Source of the DNA: DATBLZ01 sp036555065
GTDB lineage: Bacteria; Pseudomonadota; Gammaproteobacteria; Steroidobacterales; Rariloculaceae
Direction of reading: 5' to 3'
NCBI GenBank assembly: GCA_036555065.1
Contig: DATBLZ010000171.1
Coordinates: 5,443-69,442 of the forward strand
DNA length: 64,000 bases
In this document: piece by piece, positions 27,989 through 37,538 of the stretch
How positions within the stretch are numbered: position 1 is the stretch's first letter
Layout: each line of letters starts with the position of its first letter
Program-made: the position numbers and the translations under genes
The notes under the pieces: generated by a model
The model's input: the letters and a program-made list of their open reading frames with translations, nothing else
Databases searched by the model: none
Told to the model about the DNA's origin: nothing

Positions 27989-28558
27989 ATGTCCACTTAC
28001 AGCACCAACGAGTTTAAGAGCGGCTTGAAGATCCTGCTCGACGGGGATCCGTACACGATCCTCGAGAACGAGTTCGTCAAGCCCGGGAAAGGACAAGCGT
28101 TCAACCGCGTCAAGGTGCGCAACCTCAAGACCGGACGCGTCGTCGACAAGACATTCAAGTCGGGCGATACCGTCGAAGGCGCCGACGTCGTCGAGCAAGA
28201 CATGCAATATCTCTATAACGACGGCGAGTTTTGGCACTTCATGGTTCCGGATACGTACGAGCAGTTCACGGCCGACAAACGGGCCGTCGCCGAGGCCGAG
28301 CAGTGGCTCAAAGCCGAAGACAGCTACATCATCACGCTGTGGAATGGCGTGCCGCTCTTAGTTACGCCGCCGAACTCCGTCGAGCTCAGGATCGTCGAGA
28401 CGGATCCCGGCGTGCGTGGCGATACGGCGCAGGGTGGCGTCAAGCCCGCGCGCGTCGAGACGGGCGCGGTCGTGCGCGTACCGCTGTTCGTCGAGGAAGG
28501 CGACGTCATCAAGATCAACACGCGCACCGGCGAGTACGTCTCGCGCGTCGCCTCTTAA
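27989..28558 (+). CDS. efp: elongation factor P
   Basis: The 189-residue, three-domain tRNA-mimic relieves ribosome stalling at polyproline. The loop [13 protein letters not shown] carries the conserved lysine (about residue 34) that EpmA/EpmB lysylate. The C-terminus [11 protein letters not shown] is the usual ending. epmB is divergent upstream and epmA lies 241 bases downstream on the opposite strand, so the substrate and both modifying enzymes sit together. Confidence 0.97.
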   Translation: MSTYSTNEFKSGLKILLDGDPYTILENEFVKPGKGQAFNRVKVRNLKTGRVVDKTFKSGDTVEGADVVEQDMQYLYNDGEFWHFMVPDTYEQFTADKRAVAEAEQWLKAEDSYIITLWNGVPLLVTPPNSVELRIVETDPGVRGDTAQGGVKPARVETGAVVRVPLFVEEGDVIKINTRTGEYVSRVAS

Positions 28559-28560
28559 GA

Positions 28561-28584
28561 TGTGGGAGCGGCTTTAGCCGCGAC
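28561..28584. repeat. REP-like repeat behind efp
   Basis: TGTGGGAGCGGCTTTAGCCG plus CGAC, two bases after the efp stop. It is in inverted orientation to the copy at 28762. Confidence 0.88.
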
Positions 28585-28761
28585 TCTCTATATTTTCCGC
28601 GCGGCTGGCCTGGGCGCATGAGGAAGGGGGCGCTCCGGCTCAGACATCCCCACGCGCCGCCGTGAGCACATTGGCAAATATCACTTCCGTGGTGTCGGCG
28701 CGCGGGGAACTCGCCGTCGGCCCCCATCCTCACGCACCCGGCACAGCCACGCGAAGCAGCA
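28585..28761. other. 177-base spacer bounded by inverted REP-like repeats
   Basis: The stretch between the two inverted repeat copies holds no credible gene, and I see no recognisable RNA motif in it. Confidence 0.4.
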
Positions 28762-28804
28762 AGTCGCGGCTAAAGCCGCTCCCACACACAAAGACGCTCC
28801 TATA
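28762..28804. repeat. REP-like repeat behind epmA
   Basis: AGTCGCGGCTAAAGCCGCTC plus CCACAC, followed by a half unit GACGCTCCTATAA whose last bases are the reverse complement of the epmA stop (TTATAG). Confidence 0.85.
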
Positions 28805-29756
28805 AGCGATGCGCGAACGTGAGCGCCGCTGCGAGGTTGTCGACGCCGGCGGCGAGCGCAATGAGCCTATCGAGGCCGAGCGCGACGCCCGCGCACGGCG
28901 GAAGCCCTGCTTCGAGCGCCGCAAGGAACGCCTCGTCGAGCGGTGGCGCGGGGCGACCGGCGCGCCGGCGTACGTTGAGCTCGTTTTCGAAGCGCCGCCG
29001 CTGCTCGGCCGCGTCCGTGAGCTCCTGGAAGCCGTTCGCGAGCTCGAGATCGCCGACGAAGGCCTCGAAGCGCGCAGCGACAGGCGGCGTCGTGTCCTTG
29101 ATCTTTGCGAGCGCTGCCTGGGTCGCCGGGTAATCGTGCACGAAAGTCACGACACCGGGCGCGAATCTCCGCACGACGACGGCGCCGAGCGCGAGGTCGA
29201 GCAAACCGTCCCCCGCGAGGCCCGCGGGCACATCGACGCCGCGCCGTGACAACGCCTTCGCGAGATCCGAAATGTCGCCGAGCGGATCGACGTCGAGCGC
29301 GCGCACGAACGCCTCTTGGTACGTCATGCGCACGCTTTCGAGCTTGCGACCGCACTCGCGCATGACGGCCGCGATTAGCGCTTCGACGTCGGCCATGAGC
29401 GCTAAGTCGGTGAATCCGCGCCGGTACCACTCGAGCAGAAGAAATTCCGGTTGATGCCACCGGCCGAGCTCGCCGTCGCGAAACACGCGGCTGATTTGGT
29501 AGAGGTCGCGCGAATGGCCGACGAGCAGCCGTTTCATTGCGTACTCGGGCGATGTGTGCAAGTACGCAGTGTGCGTCCCGAGGAATCGGAGCCGCGCTTC
29601 GATGCTCTCGACGGCGGGATCGGGCGTTGCCGCCTGTGACAGCGCCGGCGTGTCGACCTCGAGAACGCCGCGCGCGGCGAAGAAGGCGCGCACGCTGGCT
29701 TTGACGCGCGCGCGCGTTTCGAGCACGGCCGAGGAAGCAGACGCGTCAAGATGCAT
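28800..29756 (-). CDS. epmA: EF-P lysine lysyltransferase EpmA (GenX/PoxA)
   Basis: The 318-residue class II aminoacyl-tRNA-synthetase-like protein is a lysyl-tRNA synthetase catalytic core without the anticodon-binding domain. Motifs: RARVKASVRAFFAARGVLEVDTP (motif 1 region), SPEYAMKRLLVGHSRDLYQISRVFRDGE (motif 2) and CAGVALGLDRLIAL (motif 3). It charges (R)-beta-lysine onto EF-P. Its stop codon lies at the edge of a partial REP-like unit. It is separated from psd by nine bases and probably follows it in one transcript. Confidence 0.95.
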   Translation of the reverse strand: MHLDASASSAVLETRARVKASVRAFFAARGVLEVDTPALSQAATPDPAVESIEARLRFLGTHTAYLHTSPEYAMKRLLVGHSRDLYQISRVFRDGELGRWHQPEFLLLEWYRRGFTDLALMADVEALIAAVMRECGRKLESVRMTYQEAFVRALDVDPLGDISDLAKALSRRGVDVPAGLAGDGLLDLALGAVVVRRFAPGVVTFVHDYPATQAALAKIKDTTPPVAARFEAFVGDLELANGFQELTDAAEQRRRFENELNVRRRAGRPAPPLDEAFLAALEAGLPPCAGVALGLDRLIALAAGVDNLAAALTFAHRL

Positions 29757-29765
29757 TGCAGCCCC

Positions 29766-30614
29766 TCACGGCGTCGGCAAGGTCCGTCCGATCAGCGCGC
29801 CCATGAGCACGCGCTCGCCGCGTGCGAGGCGTCCCTCGAAGCGCATCGTGCCGCGTGGAAAGAGCGCGATTACCGTGGAGCCCAAGTTGAAGCGTCCGAG
29901 CTCTGCGCCTTTGGGCAGGCGCGTGGGCTCGCTCGTCTGCCACGTGTGTGCGGGACCGCTCGGGATCTCCCCGCGTCCCGTGATGCTGATGCTCGAGACG
30001 TTGAGCGCGCCCACGAGCACGACGGCGACGCGACCGAACTCGGCCTCGAGCCAGCAAACGACGCGCTCGTTGCGGCAGAAGAGGTTGGAAATCGCGCGGG
30101 CCGTCGCGGCGCTGACGCTGTAGCGGTCGCCGGGGATATAACGAGCGCGCAGCAGCCGTCCCGCGACCGGTGTGTGGACGCGATGGTAATCGCGCGGCGC
30201 CAGGTAGATCGTCGCATAGCTGCCGTCGATGAAGGCCTCGGCGTCGGGCGCGCCTTCGCCGAGCAACGCTGCCAGCGAGTACGTCATGCCTTTCGCCTGG
30301 AGCATGCTCTCGTGCTCGAGCGTGCCGAATTCCGTCAACGTGCCGTCGCAGGGTGCGACGATCGAGTCGCTGCCTTCGGCAATCGGGCGCACGCCGGGCT
30401 TGAGCGCGCGCGTGAAGAATTCATTGAACGACGCGTAGTCTTCGGCGCGCGCGCGAGCGGCCTCGCTCATATCTACACGATAACGCCGGCCGAACCACCG
30501 AATCAGCGGTCTCTTTATCCACCCGATCCGCGTTCTAGACAGGCGATAAACGCATTGACACAAGAGGCGTTGCGGGAAGACGCGCTGAAGGAGCGCGCCG
30601 GAAGCGAGCGTCAT
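29766..30614 (-). CDS. psd: phosphatidylserine decarboxylase proenzyme
   Basis: The 282-residue enzyme makes phosphatidylethanolamine from phosphatidylserine. The self-cleavage site LGST is present in GRFNLGSTVIALFP; cleavage gives the pyruvoyl-carrying small chain. HRVHTPVAG and PCDGTLTEFG are further family motifs. The N-terminal stretch is amphipathic, in keeping with inner-membrane association. The ATG overlaps the stop of the SCO gene by four bases (ATGA). Confidence 0.95.
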   Translation of the reverse strand: MTLASGALLQRVFPQRLLCQCVYRLSRTRIGWIKRPLIRWFGRRYRVDMSEAARARAEDYASFNEFFTRALKPGVRPIAEGSDSIVAPCDGTLTEFGTLEHESMLQAKGMTYSLAALLGEGAPDAEAFIDGSYATIYLAPRDYHRVHTPVAGRLLRARYIPGDRYSVSAATARAISNLFCRNERVVCWLEAEFGRVAVVLVGALNVSSISITGRGEIPSGPAHTWQTSEPTRLPKGAELGRFNLGSTVIALFPRGTMRFEGRLARGERVLMGALIGRTLPTP

Positions 30615-31237
30615 GGCGCGGCTGTGCTTCTGCCGCGGATGCGTAGGTAGTCCGAGACAATGGCTCCTGCATCGTGCGACGTTCCGCCGAAGATAGCGAC
30701 GAGTGCCGCGTTGGGGTCGATCACGAAGACCGTGCCGTTGTGGACCATGTTGTAATGTTCGCCATCGGTCTCGACTCTGTGCACGGTCACGCCGAGTGCC
30801 TGTATGAGCGGCTCGAGCGCCGCGTCGGAGCCGACGGCGCCGACGAACTGCGCGTCGAAGTTGCGAAGGTAATCGCGAATGCGCTCCGGCGTGTCGCGAT
30901 TCGGGTCCACGCTCACGAAGACGACTTCCGGCACGAGGTCAGGCGCCTTTGCCGCGATCTCATCGACAGCGGTCGCGAGGACTTGCAGAGTCAGCGGACA
31001 TATGTCCGGGCAGTGCGTGAACCCGAAAAAAAGCAACCGATGCCGACCGCGCAGGCGCGCGCGCGTGAATTCCTGACCCGACGTATCGATGAGCGCGAAG
31101 TCCGGCAGCGGCCGCGGCTGCGGCAACACCGTGGCCGCCTGCAGAGCGGCTCTCGGTGCACCCGGCGCGCGGTTGCGCGGGACCATGAACATCACCGCCA
31201 CGAGCAGCACGAGCGCAACGACGAGGACTCGGAGCAT
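30611..31237 (-). CDS. SCO family copper/redox protein
   Basis: The 208-residue protein starts at the ATG at 31237 (an earlier in-frame ATG at 31303 would run across the divergent prmB start). One N-terminal membrane helix (MLRVLVVALVLLVAVMFMV) anchors a periplasmic thioredoxin-like domain with the SCO copper ligands: CPDIC (FTHCPDICPLTL) and the distal His in NMVHNGTVFVID. SCO proteins load CuA of cytochrome oxidase or act as thiol oxidoreductases. The stop overlaps the psd start, suggesting a two- or three-gene operon SCO-psd-epmA. No cytochrome oxidase gene is in view. Confidence 0.92.
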   Translation of the reverse strand: MLRVLVVALVLLVAVMFMVPRNRAPGAPRAALQAATVLPQPRPLPDFALIDTSGQEFTRARLRGRHRLLFFGFTHCPDICPLTLQVLATAVDEIAAKAPDLVPEVVFVSVDPNRDTPERIRDYLRNFDAQFVGAVGSDAALEPLIQALGVTVHRVETDGEHYNMVHNGTVFVIDPNAALVAIFGGTSHDAGAIVSDYLRIRGRSTAAP

Positions 31238-31287
31238 CCCGCCTATCACGTGGCGAATTATGGCACAACGAGTATGATGCGCGGCCG

Positions 31288-32190
31288 ATGGATCGGCGCG
31301 CACTCGAATCCGATTTGGCTCGCGCAGCGTCGTATGAGCAATGGGTTTCCTTGTTGACGCGTTACTTTTCGGCGCACGCTCTCGAATTCGGGCACGGCAC
31401 GGACAATCCCGCAGATGAAGCCTATTGGTTGGTGCGGCACCTGCAGCAGTGGAGCGACGCGCCGCTTACGGCCGCGCCGGACCCGATGCTCGCGCCGCGC
31501 GCTGCAGAGCTCGCCGAGAAGCGCGCCGTCGAGCGTGTGCCGCTCGCCTACCTCGTCGGCGAAGCGTGGTTCGCGGGGCTCAAGTTCAACGTCGATGCGC
31601 GCGTGCTGGTTCCGCGCTCGCCGCTCGCGGAGATCATCGAGGCGGGCTTTAGGCCGTGGTGCGACGTCGAGCCGGGCGACCGAATCCTCGACATCGGGAC
31701 CGGCAGCGGCTGCCTCGCGATAGCGGCCGCAGTGCACTGTCGCGGCGCGCTCGTCGACGCGACGGATATTTCCGCAGATGCGCTCGCGGTGGCGGCCGAC
31801 AACGTGGCTCTGCACGGCGTTGCCGATCGCGTTCGGTTGCACCGAGCGGACCTATTTCCGCCCGCAGACGTGCGCTATCGAGTTATCATGTCGAACCCGC
31901 CTTATGTGCCGGCGGGAGCCGTTGCGGGTCTGCCTGCGGAGTACGGGTACGAGCCGCGCGTCGCGCTCGATGGGGGAACGACGGGCCTCGAGGTCGCCGA
32001 GCGAATCCTGCGCGGAGCAACGCGCAGGCTCGAGCGCGACGGGGTGTTGCTCGTCGAGGTCGGCGCCGGTCGGGAAGAATTCGACGCGGCGCACCCGCGT
32101 CTCGGCGTAACGTGGGTCGAGCTCGATCGCGGTGGCGACGGGGTTTTCGTAGTGACTGCGGAGGAATTGGCGAGGTGGGAGCGCCTTTAG
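31288..32190 (+). CDS. prmB: 50S ribosomal protein L3 N5-glutamine methyltransferase
   Basis: The 300-residue class I SAM methyltransferase has [14 protein letters not shown] for SAM binding and the NPPY motif (SNPPYVPAG) that holds the substrate glutamine. The N-terminal [10 protein letters not shown] and [17 protein letters not shown] separate PrmB from PrmC/HemK. In gammaproteobacteria prmB precedes aroC, as here (32 bases). The last four codons and stop (TGG GAG CGC CTT TAG) are part of a REP-like unit, so the protein ends in WERL. Confidence 0.93.
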   Translation: MDRRALESDLARAASYEQWVSLLTRYFSAHALEFGHGTDNPADEAYWLVRHLQQWSDAPLTAAPDPMLAPRAAELAEKRAVERVPLAYLVGEAWFAGLKFNVDARVLVPRSPLAEIIEAGFRPWCDVEPGDRILDIGTGSGCLAIAAAVHCRGALVDATDISADALAVAADNVALHGVADRVRLHRADLFPPADVRYRVIMSNPPYVPAGAVAGLPAEYGYEPRVALDGGTTGLEVAERILRGATRRLERDGVLLVEVGAGREEFDAAHPRLGVTWVELDRGGDGVFVVTAEELARWERL

Positions 32191-32192
32191 CG
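32173..32192. repeat. REP-like repeat forming the 3' end of prmB
   Basis: GGTGGGAGCGCCTTTAGCGG; the TTTAG inside it is the prmB stop. The repeat is slightly decayed relative to the other copies. Confidence 0.7.
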
Positions 32193-32222
32193 GAACAGTC
32201 TTCCACACCAGAAGAAGCGAAG

Positions 32223-33305
32223 ATGGCCGGCGATACTTTTGGGCGCTTATTTACGGTGACGACGTTCGGCGAGAGCCACGGCGTCGCCATGGGGTGCATC
32301 GTCGACGGCTGCCCGCCGGGGCTGCCGCTCGCGGAAAGCGACATCCAGAAGGATCTCGATCGCCGCCGCCCGGGCCAATCCCGCTACGTCTCGCAACGGC
32401 AGGAGTCCGACACCGTCAAAATTCTATCGGGCGTGTTCGAGGGCGCGACGACCGGCACGGCGATCGGCCTGCTCGTCGAGAATGAGGACCAGCGCGAGCG
32501 CGATTACACGAAAATCAAAGACAAATTTCGCCCCGGCCACGCGGATTACACTTATCAGCAAAAGTACGGCATTCGCGACTATCGCGGGGGAGGGCGCTCG
32601 TCGGCGCGCGAGACCGTCATGCGCGTCGCGGCCGGCGCGATCGCGCGCAAGTACCTTGCCGAGAAGCTCGGCGTGCGCATCCGCGGATATCTGGCCGAGA
32701 TTGGGCATATTCGCCTCGAACCGCGCGATCTCGACAGCGTCGGCGACAACCCGTTCTTTTCCCCGGATCCGGCCCGTGTCGTCGAGCTCGAGGAGTTCCT
32801 GACGCAGCTGCGCCGCGATGGCGACTCGATCGGCGCGCGCATCAACGTCGTCGCGAGCGGCGTTCCGGCGGGTCTCGGCGAGCCCGTTTTCGACAAGCTC
32901 GAAGCGGATCTCGCCCACGGCTTGATGAGCATCAACGCGGTCAAGGCCGTCGAGTTCGGCGACGGATTCAAGTGCGTGCAGCAACGCGGCAGCGAGCACC
33001 GCGACGAGATCACGCCGACCGGATTCGCGAAGAATTCATCGGGGGGCACGCTCGGCGGCATTTCGAGCGGACAGGACATTCTCGTGAGTATTGCCCTGAA
33101 ACCGACATCGAGCATTCAGGTTCCCGGACATACTATCGATACGGAAGGCAAAGCGACGGAAATCGTGACGACGGGTCGGCACGATCCGTGCGTGGGCTTG
33201 AGGGCAACCCCGATCGCCGAAGCGATGGTCGCGCTGACGCTGATGGACCATTACCTGCGGCACCGCGCGCAGAACGCCGACGTCAAGAGCACACTTGCGT
33301 TGTAG
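32223..33305 (+). CDS. aroC: chorismate synthase
   Basis: The 360-residue FMN-dependent enzyme makes chorismate from EPSP, the last shikimate step. The ATG at 32223 gives [20 protein letters not shown], the invariant start. [29 protein letters not shown] and EFGDGF with the conserved His/Arg/Asp set are all present. The frame is open far upstream of this ATG, across prmB in another frame, but that is a high-GC artefact. prmB-aroC-asd reads as one transcription unit. Confidence 0.97.
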   Translation: MAGDTFGRLFTVTTFGESHGVAMGCIVDGCPPGLPLAESDIQKDLDRRRPGQSRYVSQRQESDTVKILSGVFEGATTGTAIGLLVENEDQRERDYTKIKDKFRPGHADYTYQQKYGIRDYRGGGRSSARETVMRVAAGAIARKYLAEKLGVRIRGYLAEIGHIRLEPRDLDSVGDNPFFSPDPARVVELEEFLTQLRRDGDSIGARINVVASGVPAGLGEPVFDKLEADLAHGLMSINAVKAVEFGDGFKCVQQRGSEHRDEITPTGFAKNSSGGTLGGISSGQDILVSIALKPTSSIQVPGHTIDTEGKATEIVTTGRHDPCVGLRATPIAEAMVALTLMDHYLRHRAQNADVKSTLAL

Positions 33306-33314
33306 AAACGACCG

Positions 33315-34337
33315 ATGAGCAAGGCTTACGACGTTGCCGTGGTCGGCGCGACCGGTTTGGTCGGCGAGACCTTGGTGCAAGTCCTCGAAGAGCGCGGTTT
33401 TCCGACCGGCAAGCTGCACGCTCTCGCAAGCGAGCGCTCGGCGGGCGCGACCGTCAAGTTTCGTGGCGAGGTGCTTCCCATTCGCGCGCTCGAGGACTTC
33501 GATTTCGAGGCTACGCAAGTCGCGTTTTTCACCGCGAGCGCGCCCGTCGCGGCCGAGTTCGCCCCAAGAGCGTCGGCGCTCGGCAACGTCGTCATCGATA
33601 GCTCCGCGCATTTTCGTTACGACGAAGAGATTCCGCTCGTCGTGCCCGAGGTCAACCCCGCGCGGATCGCCGACTACACGCGCCGTGGGATCATCGCCAA
33701 CCCGGGCTGCGCGACGATTCCGTTGACCGTGGCGCTCAAGCCCATTCATGACGCCGTCGGGGTCGAGCGGGTCAACGTCGCGACGTACCAGTCCGTATCG
33801 AGCGGCGGCCAGTCCGCCGTCGATACCCTCACCGAGCACACCCGCCAGGTCTTGGCCGGCCTCGACCCCCTGATGCGCGGCAAGGGCAAATGGGTCGCCT
33901 TCAACGCCGTGCCGCATATCGACGAATTCACGGCCAACGGGTACACCCGGGAGGAGATGAAGATGATCTGGGAGACGCGTAAGATATTGGAATCGCCCCA
34001 GATTATGGTAAATCCAACGGCAGTGCGCGTTCCGGTCTTCTACGGCCACTCGGAGGCGGTGCATATCGAAACTCGAACGAAAGTCACAGTTGCCGAGGTA
34101 CGCAAATTGTTAAATTCCGCGCCTGGAGTCGTTTTACTCGACGGGCGCGAGCTCGGTGCGTACCCGACTGCCGCGACCGATGCGGCCGGGCGCGACGGCG
34201 TTTTCGTGGGGCGTATCCGTGAAGATCCGTCCCATGCGCGAGGTGTCGATCTTTGGATCGTTGCAGACAACGTCAGAAAAGGCGCCGCGACCAACAGCGT
34301 GCAAATCGCCGAGATTTTGGTAAATCAGTTTATGTAA
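33315..34337 (+). CDS. asd: aspartate-semialdehyde dehydrogenase
   Basis: The 340-residue NADPH-dependent enzyme makes aspartate semialdehyde for lysine, methionine and threonine. It has a Rossmann start AVVGATGLVGETLVQVLEERGF, the nucleophile Cys in IIANPGCATIPL, and HSEAVHIETRTKV with the catalytic His region. It is ten bases after aroC and 30 bases before fimV, an order conserved in gammaproteobacteria. Confidence 0.96.
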   Translation: MSKAYDVAVVGATGLVGETLVQVLEERGFPTGKLHALASERSAGATVKFRGEVLPIRALEDFDFEATQVAFFTASAPVAAEFAPRASALGNVVIDSSAHFRYDEEIPLVVPEVNPARIADYTRRGIIANPGCATIPLTVALKPIHDAVGVERVNVATYQSVSSGGQSAVDTLTEHTRQVLAGLDPLMRGKGKWVAFNAVPHIDEFTANGYTREEMKMIWETRKILESPQIMVNPTAVRVPVFYGHSEAVHIETRTKVTVAEVRKLLNSAPGVVLLDGRELGAYPTAATDAAGRDGVFVGRIREDPSHARGVDLWIVADNVRKGAATNSVQIAEILVNQFM

Positions 34338-34366
34338 GGTATCTTTCGGCTGTGTTGGGAGACTCA

Positions 34367-37300
34367 ATGAGATCACTGGCGCGTTGGGCGGTCCTATCGT
34401 TGTCGATCGCCCCGGTCGCAGCGCAGGCCGTGAGCCTCGGCGAAATCGACGTTCGCTCGGCGCTGAACCAGCCGTTGGCGGCCGAGATAGCCTTGACGGC
34501 GACGACCGAAGAGCTCGAGGGGCTCTCGATTTCGCTGGCGAGCCAGGAGACCTTCGCGCGGTATGGGCTCGACCGCCCGGCCTTCCTGACGAGCCTCGAG
34601 TTTCGTATCGGCATCAACCCTGCCGGCAATCGCGCCGTCTTCGTGACCTCGCGCCAATCCATCGCCGAGCCCTTCGTCGAGCTCCTCATCGAGGCGAGCT
34701 CGAGAAGCGGGCGATTCTTGCGCCAATACACCTTGTTCTTGGATCCGCCGACGCTCCTGCCGCCCTCGGCTGTGCCTGCACCCGTCGAGCCCGCGCAGAC
34801 GCGCGTGCCCGAGCAAGGCGCCGGCGGCGAGATTCGGCGACCGGCGCCGGTGCGCGCGCCGGAAGCCGAGCGCGCTCCGCCGGCAAGTGAGCCGCGGGCG
34901 CCGGTGCGCGAACCCGAGGTCGTGACGCCGGCGCCGATTACGACGAGCGCGGCGCCGCCGGCGCCTCTGCCCGGCACTTACGGCGAGGTCCAGCGTGGCG
35001 AAACACTCTGGGGCATCGCGAGAACGCTGCGGCCGAGCGGCGTGACCATGAATCAAATGATGGTCGCGATCTACGAGGCGAATCCGCAAGCGTTCAACGC
35101 CAACATGAACATTCTGCGGCGCGGAGCCATCCTGCGCATACCGGAATTGAACGAGATCGAGGCTCTGGACACGCGTGCCGCGACCGCCGAGGTGCAACAG
35201 CACACGGATACCTGGCAGGGGCGAGTCGCCGACCAGGAGCCACGCTTGATCCTCGTCCCGCCGTCGGACGATATCTCCGTAGCGGCGCTCGATTCCGGCA
35301 ACGCGGATTCCGCGGCCACCGACGCCACCAGCGCGGCCGACGAGACCGCATCCTCCACCGCAGTCGAGCCCGGCGACCGCTTGCTCGACGTCGAAAACTC
35401 AGAGCTGGCCGCGCTTCAAGACAGTGTCGGTGCCGGGGCCGAGGAGGCGGCAGTGCCGCCCGCCGCCGGAGCCGACCCCGGGGTCGAGCTCGAATCGGAG
35501 TCGGTCTTTGCCGACGAGCCCGCGGTTGCCGGCCAGGAGCCTGCTCCCGAACCCGCAGTGACCGAGCCGGCGGTTGCACCGCGGCCGGCACCGGCCGCAC
35601 GCGCCGAGCCGACGCTGCTCGAGACTATCCTCGGCTGGGTGGCGATGCCGATCGTTTGGATCGCCGCGGGCGCCGTCGTCGTGGTCGTGGGCCTCCTTTT
35701 GTTCTTGCGCCGCCGCGGGCGTGCCGAGCCCGAGGACGTCACCGGCAAATGGGAAGCGCTCGAAGCCGAGCTCGACGACGACGTCGCGCGGGAGGCGACG
35801 GCGCGGCTGCGTCGGCAAGCGCAGGACGAGGACTTCGTCGTCCAGGAGCAACCCGCGGAGCCCGAGCCGCCAGCGCCGCCGGCGGCGGCACCGGCACCGG
35901 CGCCGGCGAAAAAGACGCGGGCGTCCGCGGCCTCGGCAGCCGCGGCGGCAGCGAAGGAGCCCGAGCCCGCCGATCAAACCCTGTCGAGCCAAACGGTCAT
36001 CAATTTGGACCAGGCCGATCCGATCGCCGAGGCCGATTTCCACATGGCCTACGGCTTGTACGATCAAGCCGCGGATCTGGTCGCCAAGGCCGTCCAGGCA
36101 CAGCCGAAGCGCCGCGACCTCAAGCTCAAGCTTCTTGAGGTCTTCTTCGTCTGGGGCAACAAAGAATCGTTTCTCAAGACGGCCAAGGGGTTGCGCGAGG
36201 AGATCGGGGCCCGGCCGGACGCGGACTGGGACAAGGTCGTCATCATGGGCAAGCAGATTTGCCCCGACGAGCCGTTGTTTGCGGCCGCGACCAGGGCGGC
36301 CGCGGAAGTCGACGTCGATCTCGAGGCCGGCGATGCTCCCGCGCTCGATCTCTCGTTCGATGCCGACGAAGGAACCGCAGCCGGGGCCGGCGTCGATCTC
36401 GACCTGGGCGCCGGTCTCGACGATCTCTCGCTCGCGCAGAGCGGCGCGAGGGCACAGACCAAGCCGGCGGCACCGGCGAAGCCTGCCGGTGGCGGCCTCA
36501 ACGTAGATCTCGACATCGGCACGCGCACGCAAGCGGGTCTCGAGGCCGCGCTGCTCGAGCTCGATGAGAAAGCCTCGCAGACGACGCCGGATCTCGAGGA
36601 TGCGCTCGCGGCCACGCAGGAGTCGCCGACGGCCGAAACTCCGCGCTCGGGCTTCGACGACTGGTCGGCGGTCACGATGGAAAGCCCGACGGTCGAGTCG
36701 GAGGCGCCGGAAACGGTCGAGCAGTCGGCGTTGCGCGAATCGCCGACGATGGAGACGCCGACGGTCGAAAGCACGGGGCTGCGCGGCAAGAGCGCAGAGA
36801 CTTCGGGCGAGTTCACGGCCGAGCTCAACCTCGACGATCTTGGGCTCGATGTCGACGACATCAAGGACCTGCCGCAGAATCTCGGCGACGCGGCATCGGG
36901 CGAAGAGGAAAGCGATACACGCGAGCAGCTGCAAGTGGGCATCGAGAGCGATCTCCTGTCCGCCACGGGCGTGACGCAGGTGCTCCACGAGGAAGATCCG
37001 GAGATCGAGCACAGCAGCACGGCGATACTCAGCGATAGCGACGCGACGATGCTCGCACCGGGTTTCGACGGCGATGGAACCGTACGCACCGAGGTCATCG
37101 AGCGGCCGATCGAAACGATGGTCCCGCCCGCCAAACGCAAGAGCGATCTCGACCTCGACCTCGATGACTTCTCCGCGGCGCTCCATGGCGGCGACACCGT
37201 CGAGCAGCCGCACCCGCAGAGTCTCGAGACAGGAATCTTCCAGAGCGGCGGCTCGACACCGATCGATCTCGACATCGGCGCGGACGTGCGCGGTGACGAC

Positions 37301-37501
37301 GAGCCGACCGGCACCGAAGAAGTCGGCTCGGTGGATCCGCAGACGCTCACGGAGGTCGGAACCAAGCTCGACCTCGCGCGCGCATACATCGATATGGGCG
37401 ATCCGGAAGGCGCGCGCAGCATTCTCGAGGAAGTCCTCGGCGAGGGCGATCCCGGGCAGCGCCGCGAGGCGCAGACGCTGATCGACGCGTTGCCGGCTTA
37501 A
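34367..37501 (+). CDS. fimV: FimV/HubP-type polar hub protein
   Basis: The 1044-residue protein starts at the ATG at 34367 with GGGAG upstream. It has a signal peptide (about 1-22), a FimV N-terminal domain (LGEIDVRSALNQPLAAEI), a Pro/Ala-rich linker, a LysM domain at about 204-262 (RGETLWGIARTL), one membrane helix at about 425-445 followed by an RRRG stop-transfer, then a long acidic cytoplasmic part with many Asp-Leu repeats (such as DLDLDDFS). The C-terminal FimV module (about 995-1044) is LDLARAYIDMGDPEGARSIL. FimV proteins organise the pole and are needed for type IV pilus function. The acidic part includes short repeats of the ESPT[VAM]E type. It is between asd and truA as in other gammaproteobacteria. 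Confidence 0.93.
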   Translation: MRSLARWAVLSLSIAPVAAQAVSLGEIDVRSALNQPLAAEIALTATTEELEGLSISLASQETFARYGLDRPAFLTSLEFRIGINPAGNRAVFVTSRQSIAEPFVELLIEASSRSGRFLRQYTLFLDPPTLLPPSAVPAPVEPAQTRVPEQGAGGEIRRPAPVRAPEAERAPPASEPRAPVREPEVVTPAPITTSAAPPAPLPGTYGEVQRGETLWGIARTLRPSGVTMNQMMVAIYEANPQAFNANMNILRRGAILRIPELNEIEALDTRAATAEVQQHTDTWQGRVADQEPRLILVPPSDDISVAALDSGNADSAATDATSAADETASSTAVEPGDRLLDVENSELAALQDSVGAGAEEAAVPPAAGADPGVELESESVFADEPAVAGQEPAPEPAVTEPAVAPRPAPAARAEPTLLETILGWVAMPIVWIAAGAVVVVVGLLLFLRRRGRAEPEDVTGKWEALEAELDDDVAREATARLRRQAQDEDFVVQEQPAEPEPPAPPAAAPAPAPAKKTRASAASAAAAAAKEPEPADQTLSSQTVINLDQADPIAEADFHMAYGLYDQAADLVAKAVQAQPKRRDLKLKLLEVFFVWGNKESFLKTAKGLREEIGARPDADWDKVVIMGKQICPDEPLFAAATRAAAEVDVDLEAGDAPALDLSFDADEGTAAGAGVDLDLGAGLDDLSLAQSGARAQTKPAAPAKPAGGGLNVDLDIGTRTQAGLEAALLELDEKASQTTPDLEDALAATQESPTAETPRSGFDDWSAVTMESPTVESEAPETVEQSALRESPTMETPTVESTGLRGKSAETSGEFTAELNLDDLGLDVDDIKDLPQNLGDAASGEEESDTREQLQVGIESDLLSATGVTQVLHEEDPEIEHSSTAILSDSDATMLAPGFDGDGTVRTEVIERPIETMVPPAKRKSDLDLDLDDFSAALHGGDTVEQPHPQSLETGIFQSGGSTPIDLDIGADVRGDDEPTGTEEVGSVDPQTLTEVGTKLDLARAYIDMGDPEGARSILEEVLGEGDPGQRREAQTLIDALPA

Positions 37502-37538
37502 GCCCGGGCACCGCGCGCGCCCGCTTCGGCGTAGACGT

